Assembly: GCA_024195585.1 (NCBI GenBank)
Contig: SWBL01000337.1
Span: 1-55,806 of the forward strand
Length of the DNA: 55,806 bases
Source: Aureobasidium sp. EXF-3400
Lineage: Eukaryota > Ascomycota > Dothideomycetes > Dothideales > Saccotheciaceae
Direction of reading: 5' to 3'
Part shown: one piece after another, positions 53,501 through 55,806 of the stretch
Layout: the number at the start of each line of letters is the position of its first letter
Numbering within the stretch: the stretch's first letter is position 1
Made by a program: the position numbers and the translations under genes
The notes under the pieces: model-generated
Seen by the model: the letters and a program-made list of their open reading frames with translations, nothing else
What the model was told of the DNA's origin: nothing
Database searches by the model: none

Positions 53501-54566
53501 TGGAAGCCTTGATCGTAGAGCTAGAGGCGCTGTACACGGGTCCAGAGACTCTTGACAGAGAACTGACGGCTTTCTTAGTAGAAGTCGACACTTTAATGCT
53601 CGAGGTGGAGGCAAACTTCGTTGCAATCGATGGTTTTGTGGTGGAGCTCTTCTTGTCGGAACCAGAGAGTGCTTTCGTAGAACTCGAACTCTTCGCTGCA
53701 GAGCTAGATGACTTTCTGGTCGCAGTCGAAGGTTTGTTGGTGGAGCTCGAGAGCACTTTTGTAGAAGTCGACGCTCGATTTGCAGAACTTGAGGTACGAG
53801 CTGTGGGAGTGCTTGATCTAGAGCTAGTCGATCTACTTGCCGAGCTCGACACGACCAGGCTCGTGGGCTTAGAGCCACGGATTGGTTTGATTAGTCGTGA
53901 CGAAGGTGAAGCCTTGCTCGACGTGCTGGCAACTTTCACGGAAGAAGTTGGGCGCTTCGAGCTCGAAGATCCTTTGCTTGAGCTGGATCTCTGTGTAGAT
54001 GTCGTCGGTCGCTGAGAAGTGGTCTTCTGGCTCGTTGACTTTGAAAGGGGTGCTCCTCGTATCACAGAGGCAGCCTTCTGTGTCGATGTCTTCGTGATCC
54101 GCCCGCTACTTGTCACTCGTGCGGTGCTGCTCTTCTTTGATGAGCTCTTGCTGATGGAGCTCTGCGTCAGACGTGTCACCGTAGTCAACGCGCGACGCGG
54201 GAACATCATCGTTCTGGAAGTAGAAGATCCAGACGATATTGGTCGATCCTCCAGGAAGTGCTCCTCATATTCTTCATCGATAGGAGATCCTGCAGACCAA
54301 TCACCGCCATTTCTTTGCAAATTCTTGTCCGGGATTTGATTACTGTTGAAGCGGAATGGCGATGGTATTTCCGCAACAGGCACGAACTTCTTGAGCATTC
54401 CAATAACAGAGTCCTTTCTAGCTCCGGATGCTTCGACTTCTGAACGCCTGCGAACAGATGGTTGAGCATGATCATTGACTGACTGAGTGGCGGTATCCTG
54501 AGTAGCAGCACCAGACAGAGATGACAGAATAAGGCCACCTGAGAGGGCCACACCGTGGAAGCGCAT
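41520..54566 (-). CDS. Giant Ser/Thr-rich secreted protein (mucin- or adhesin-like), 4,348 aa
   Basis: One uninterrupted 13,047-bp frame from ATG 54566 to TGA 41520. Residues 1-22 form a signal peptide (ALSGGLILSSLSGAA). A unique head to about residue 110 contains an RRR site and an acidic patch (EEYEEHFLEDRP). Then come a Ser/Lys/Arg-rich part (to about 450), a Ser/Thr/Ala part, a very long Ser/Thr/Pro part rich in Asp, Ile, Leu and Val (about 1,000-2,900), and a C-terminal third with ordered repeats: 68-69-aa modules, 13-aa units and STSIVP units. I see only four cysteines: C503 and C509 (RRCRGMLSC), and C4298 and C4318 near the end (NCGTMK, NACSTV). The end GSAYPVAAVS is not a GPI signal. 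No catalytic domain. Massive O-glycosylation is expected; wall coating, adhesion or capsule-like roles are inference. The unbroken frame over 13 kb shows selection for coding. Confidence 0.88.
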   Translation of the reverse strand: MRFHGVALSGGLILSSLSGAATQDTATQSVNDHAQPSVRRRSEVEASGARKDSVIGMLKKFVPVAEIPSPFRFNSNQIPDKNLQRNGGDWSAGSPIDEEYEEHFLEDRPISSGSSTSRTMMFPRRALTTVTRLTQSSISKSSSKKSSTARVTSSGRITKTSTQKAASVIRGAPLSKSTSQKTTSQRPTTSTQRSSSSKGSSSSKRPTSSVKVASTSSKASPSSRLIKPIRGSKPTSLVVSSSASRSTSSRSSTPTARTSSSANRASTSTKVLSSSTNKPSTATRKSSSSAAKSSSSTKALSGSDKKSSTTKPSIATKFASTSSIKVSTSTKKAVSSLSRVSGPVYSASSSTIKASSSTKRGSLYSSSTSKTSQSSSRTTGGVSSIKQSSSSTARASTRGNLPSLSSKPVSPSQVSSHSATTSTSKNVSSASVKIPSVIRGSKVSSVSTTSSGVVRGSALTGSSIHDTSTSSIGKLTILSTSTASSGPPETSPQIVAPTSTRRCRGMLSCPPEVSSKTSSSLAGVSFTQTSVLSTALDVASAEPSNLINPTRGHLPSKLSTVAVPTISEATSDISSSASAYIQTQSTSTAVAVTVSGSSSSIKNSAIRGQLPVSRSLSSKSSLTEVASASQIASSTHVSPTWVIGSGNPDEQSSVSILPGQDPAPSSSAVTIINTSRVLIPQSTPTVNSSVESSLSAVSTASTSLSSSISSTASNPIASDPSQTNPSIVSSSKTSDLLHSTSLRSSSSAISATSSTSMQVSTANIDSQHVASTSASISSSSSTLVSSSPSSSQLSGSTTNYASPSKTLDAQGSSISSGTTSSSEDLLAASAALNTLISLGYTVTASSNSQSESVINLSLPTAATSAKASDLPETGLANSPVSSGPLVPLSPTSLSLLSPVDGSAINLGVSATVDTINRSQDVAISSVLASFTSFSFSSGFGSTLLTSDLASPTTTMDSFIFESTRAPSISIVVPDVQSAALSSSFGSGSISIELPTSSGDLIASSFLTAVESGSHTIDIVTSTSDVFASAFSDFTEAQSYASLSVGGSVSISDATMPISTSTPGVSFDGLSTYGGDTPSPSLLPSMIQDSTTVDSNSDPSTQVQASSIPDVITSALSYNIDPASTTAIQDSGLPQFSSFVSPQQPSVGSTPQLVDTSSSVDGTSSTMAPEASDAPASSSQVNVVQSTEQAISATETTVVDGPQPTSLLPESTLPGIEPTPDVTTYNIQTPSIVLPDLTSLPFTITEDPSITASATEIPISDLESISEIEPTVSIESSAQITSIPQSTILGDDTSLESSIPTLDVIVSASVAMPTTIDSSVPSVVSGILDPSVTLTEPALEPGLLSSDTLAASDLPTLGLLSSIVSDVSLIVSDTIPTVVSDLTVLPSLQATLSTDLPSVTDITAEITAIEVSATIPATAEPTISQFDSISAGINVGATATDLGSEIPTSLLSIEPTTLASLPPISDALSAGDDTTSSPVIISASPTAVDITISADLTTDIGETPTVASLSVPAEIPIETAITQPLESDVDSISAILPSTASVDDTPPTSAVEAVTSPTILGSEISIVESVAIETPSITASLGVVESLSAIVGGDSLLPTLTSGPTTTLDLDLSPSVPTIVSSLAEVLTSTLGAENTAIATTLDVDISSISGVISSELVPTSTSLDEVVTSIAPSDVESIMTQLSTNSPPEITGLITSISVTEDPLPTTPVFDEPTQIVSSYISAGITPTLPTSDVATTLETLESIVASDLSMPEVTATQVGESSFSVSLTSDVAPEISPTASLSVNLGVGPDATSLLSTPSLSIIDGASATSIDQVISPSIPELQTDLPTQLDATGSSLVAPSTTADISFTPTDASLPALTTSADVDSILTEVVGGVTSVLEGSVTVSTDIAITTSIPEETVSETLLPTLTTDDDQSLSMDPTSVISTEADATTFVNAISSDISLSPTTTDTIISSIVDELPSSITDLEGATSTLDLPSLSTSSIEASDGETSIPSSSVLELLPSATSLAESDVSSPPTIPAEVSTPIETATSQVEAISSAVNYNSVVISDNVPVFATATAIEGPSSIETSLSEALGGPTTLLTSESQSLPTSLLDTETPETAIQTEISTPSFSTDLVQPSVSSSILDGEPSITTVPLAQPTETSDIAVSTDIQSEAYTPTEISTEVTLDITSILPSIMDLPSSTTLDILSQITAVSETPETSNLDSSSIVQETSSIVASVVESSAISLEPVPTNVVEETTGLPTPTISSDIISEISASTIPSTETIIDATPTSAPTTDLPSITSVDILPSITTAPEVPDTSSIDTGSVIDDNSSLLPTVVDSSTIEPESVLSSVLAETTDLSSITSSVDLGSQTSVPSDLNSNVATNVLANPSSTDSYLGSATGFIPVLTDSPSSTISDLLTSITKAPEPATGLGDTAISSATQDLPSTSLAVVESSAIESDLSLSATVETTNLLPSITSDVDAQTATSQIMTEAPTLPSGTDASLSAISQLLASETIVSDLSNTSSSGIDLDGPSTSSLSIETGVSSSVLAEAVSSPSITPIADAPTETSISADITSELTLDVSDLPAVTDLPSSVVSDLTSAVVTASEAIETSISDLLGAASTSSVVIDSGLVTPTSVLTQPTDLPEAISSDIQSDVPTSSDPIPEATSEVDTLPLLSSTTSGLASELVSSVVVPSEPSEATATSAGLSSSITELRSLSQDATITSFPIETGYPDITTTSLPSAALSSSIDVDSAAPSSVSEAISESLSSIPTISLSTASAESDLFSSLTAVEPTLTASAGAGVGVGLGYASSSESPTTVPSSFSAVDAPTAPASSLPSAPTASIVSEDISVTLETSTDGPTTSVSISLPGPSDSISTETLSSLASSITISTSAIVESSVDSAISLPTESTTLPPVATSLETSSSVEMPSSAIVISTPSSISTEASVIEVLPTIVSSISEIEPPAASSVPFVSQTLLDTTTASSLIVSTSPTSTIESLPTSSIIDSLSASLSSGSILSPDSTTISASLSSDSALSVQTSVATIAPEISSTTIGLPDIVSQITSSASQAIPTSDDVQITSDINTPTMLSPSNGVTSSISQAESSGIVIASPSASSTSLDSISDSVPVLGTSTLSAGSIQPTSASSLPETSINLTAAVSSATPTPVSVSTTEIITPSVGASSSVSASQPSLDIPVVMSSSAQIPEIASSIAVSSASTSPSVSISVGSQSSSLPTSSIVLPSSSEISSAITLIQSTSSITQASPSEISSLASLIQPTTSGVVSSTTQPAPSSTATTSYVVNVNAGSTSIGVIPVDSTSQTLFSSASPQSSSATLPVISSGLSQSAIASSTLGASSSSTADTVPLPTVSAIVPSSQLAVSSSVGMASSSILSSSSTISSAVTVPVSLSSSSVTGTSLAPSSSSLSVSSVSVPGTTLVDAASASSSVTSLAASISQASLTSIGISVAVPGPSASQSSSSTASPAILPVSSVSAPQASSSQASTSSPISSSVVLPSSSSVTSILSSSSTTGYLVNVGVGSTSVGVVQTAGGSNLVDVGAGSIASTQVSASAANSATTLAGSVVGSSGVSVVILTSQSASSIAQVTPVTTSLASVSSIIAQPSSASSQVTLSILNSTPSSAAAPSSVGMSSPISSITSAITSVVVVNPLTSTSSTVQSTSPSSNIVSVATSALQVSSNSLSQTSSPSSVLAGASSAISSTPITVITPTTTSIAVVNGATSNLLASQSPSTSSSIGLAVTTAAQVSSSSLSQVSLSSSIAVVASSASSSTPIVVVTPATSVAVVNGVTSSLLVSQTPSTSSGIVSVATSAIQASSTSVSQLSASSSIAAVVSSAPSSISIIPSTPTTSIVVVNGATSNLLASQSSPTSSNAGSSATSPAPVSSSSSQIVSTSAASIATSIIPSSASSVIPSVVSSSSTALLNTAIVASSSSSQPTSSAVSSVSSSVVASVVTVTSITPQSTSAAAVAGSLTTSSQPVSVSQVVSVSSSNLVSTSVVVVPSSSIATSAALVASNNPIVVSSAASIASGGSIATSAASIASSSPIAVSFAASIIPSSSASLSVTPIASSTSIALSAVPVTSSSPIVSSAAPIALSGSTSTSATSVAPSSSVALSVTPIASSTPIALSAVPVASSSSIATSAAHVASSSPIASSVASVSLSSSILSSAAPVTPSSSIVSSAALVVPSSSVASSAAPIASSGSTTSSAASVIPSSSVASSAASVASSASKASSAASVAPSISVVPSTSIVPSTSIVPSTSIVPTTAVVPSTSIAPSATSTVAVASPVITTAPSASTASVVSSSSSTNCGTMKPLLNALGVQIGSSNACSTVLLKLNRREGPTTMQTVYGSAYPVAAVS
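41781..41888 (-). repeat. 18-bp tandem repeat, six copies
   Basis: Six consecutive 18-bp units inside the giant gene, coding variants of STSIVP near the C-terminus. The central units are nearly identical in DNA. Confidence 0.9.
41889..42597 (-). repeat. 39-bp (13-aa) tandem array, about 18 units
   Basis: The protein reads as successive 13-residue units, e.g. IASSTSIALSAVP, VTSSSPIVSSAAP, VAPSSSVALSVTP. At least thirteen units in a row keep exact 13-residue spacing; two upstream units have 14. DNA identity between units is modest, so the array is old. Confidence 0.85.
42990..43660 (-). repeat. About 205-bp (68-69-aa) modules, three to four copies
   Basis: The landmark VVNGATSNLLASQ or a variant recurs every 204-207 bp, near 43,640, 43,434, 43,229 and 43,023. 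Between landmarks IVSVATSALQVSS and SSTPIVVVTP-like blocks recur in the same order. The last module is partial. Boundaries are approximate. Confidence 0.8.
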
Positions 54567-55806
54567 GTTGGGTACACCAGCTGCTGCAAGATTAGAGAAT
54601 TAGTTAGTAATATTAGGTCGTTGCGATAAAATCTGTAGGACGAAGAGGCAGCGCGACAGGTCGCGAGGAAGCATCACGATTAGTCGTAAGTACGATTCAA
54701 TACCGACCCCAAGGCAAGTATTGCACTGTGGCCAGCCTCGACATCATGAAGGAGGCGAGTTGCAAGTTTTGAAACACTTCAACGGTATCATCAATATGGA
54801 GGGTAGCATGACTTGCCACTTTTGCGTAGAAGCGTAGCTTAGTGGAGCTGAGTCCCGTCTACATAGCAACCAATACATACCCAAAGAAGAGGATCGAGCA
54901 AGCGAGATAGTGAACCAACGGCTGCAGGATTCATTGGCGTCATGGACCAGAGACACTCCAATAATCCTTCCCTACCAGATGATGTACCACGATAGCAACG
55001 AGTCCCTGAATCATCAGCTGGCGACTTGACTAGAACCTTGATGCATCTTCTGGAACAAAAGAAAGATGTTATTCAGCCAGTGTCGGTGGGTGGGTGGAGA
55101 GACAATCCGAGGATATCCGACACTCAAGCGGTAACCGAGTAGGTGACTGTCGTTTGCTTAATGAGGCTCTCAGCAAGACGCTGATCTAAAAAGACGTAGC
55201 CAACGGCGAACTAGAATACACTTGCTACGTTAATGTGTGACGGTATCATCTTTGAGAAGGCCGAGAGGACTTGTTTCTAGAAGTGCTGTATCCTGGCCTT
55301 GCTCGTTGCAACTTGGCTATTGTGATGTCTCCTTCAGTATGCTGCAGTATATCGAATGTATCATCTTGTCTAGGGTTGATACCATTGGCAGAAGTCCGTG
55401 TATTGTGGGTAGCTTTACATCGGACATTCTCCGACCCACTGTATCGAAGACCGGACAACGAAGTACATATGCTAGAGCTGGTTACGTCCGTAGCTGCACA
55501 CGCCCAATAATGTTCGGGATAGTCTCCGACCACGAGATACGCATCTGACACAAATTCTCCATGAGCGAAGTCATGACTGGAACGGAGAGTGCCTTACAAG
55601 CCATGCTGACTGCGAAAGCGAGGTGCCATAGTCTTTTAGTGTTTGACGTCGTACATGTCAGACATTGACAGGTGACAGGAGGGTTCGCGGCGAGCTGAGC
55701 CGAAGGGTGTACAGTAACACCTCGCTATAGCAATGCTCCGTACAACGATATCCTCGCTTGAGCGATATTTTCCAACGATTTATCAAATTCACCATACAAC
55801 TATCGC
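54567..55806. other. Intergenic, promoter of the giant gene to window edge
   Basis: About 1.24 kb upstream of the giant gene. No convincing gene. A minus-strand frame at 55246-55551 has three Cys but no ATG and is not accepted. Confidence 0.4.

Noticed and set aside
41650..54015. Many long plus-strand frames opposite the giant gene
   Set aside because: They mirror the Ser/Thr codon pattern of the 13-kb frame and are low complexity; none has a domain or signal peptide.
55246..55551. 101-codon minus frame with several Cys
   Set aside because: No ATG start, no signal peptide, and it is bounded by a stop just upstream.
1..55806. CRISPR arrays
   Set aside because: All short periodic repeats found are coding tandem repeats without unique spacers, and the genome is eukaryotic.

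Overview
The window is nuclear DNA of a filamentous ascomycete (Pezizomycotina). Genes carry short GT-AG introns of about 50-110 nt with CTAAC/CTGAC-like branch sites, intergenic spaces are large, and the gene set is typical of that group: hacA with a 20-nt Ire1 intron, a Pbs2-type MAPKK, cutinase, nitronate monooxygenase, NIPA transporter, fungal APH-like kinase and serine-rich secreted proteins. A dothideomycete is my best guess, but the sequence does not settle it. There are no bacterial operons, no CRISPR array and no complete transposon.

Left part (1-16.2 kb). The 5' part of hacA (unfolded-protein-response bZIP factor, minus strand) runs off the left edge and contains a textbook pair of Ire1 stem-loops. 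Next comes a 1.2-kb segment flanked by 66-bp direct repeats that holds a small Cys-rich ORF. The large TFIIF subunit gene (TFG1) and a Cid1-type nucleotidyltransferase are divergent from one 494-bp promoter region. They are followed by a seven-exon NIPA-type Mg2+ transporter, an SDR ending in a peroxisomal SKL signal, and a C2H2 regulator with a small 5' exon and a long leader region.

Middle part (16.2-33.5 kb). A cutinase and a nitronate monooxygenase gene are convergent. After them lie a second SDR, a 179-aa conserved fungal protein, an APH-like kinase, a fungal 2EXR/DUF7730-like protein, an intron-containing tRNA-Val(UAC), a 77-aa protein that is almost only an SCA7 domain, a 634-aa Ser/Thr/Lys-rich secreted protein, an APC-superfamily permease, and an intron-containing tRNA-Ser(UGA) whose 5' part is repeated in inverted orientation just upstream.

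Right part (33.5-55.8 kb). A BED-like zinc-finger protein and the Pbs2 MAPKK (HOG osmostress pathway) precede the most striking feature: a single uninterrupted 13,047-bp frame for a 4,348-residue Ser/Thr-rich secreted protein with at least three families of internal repeats, only four cysteines, and no C-terminal GPI signal.

The genes are mostly independent housekeeping and accessory units, not one pathway. Shared themes are stress signalling (hacA, Pbs2), cell surface and secretion (cutinase, two Ser-rich proteins), and small-molecule enzymes (two SDRs, nitronate monooxygenase). I see no secondary-metabolite cluster. Exon boundaries were read by eye from splice signals and reading frame; none has been tested against transcripts.
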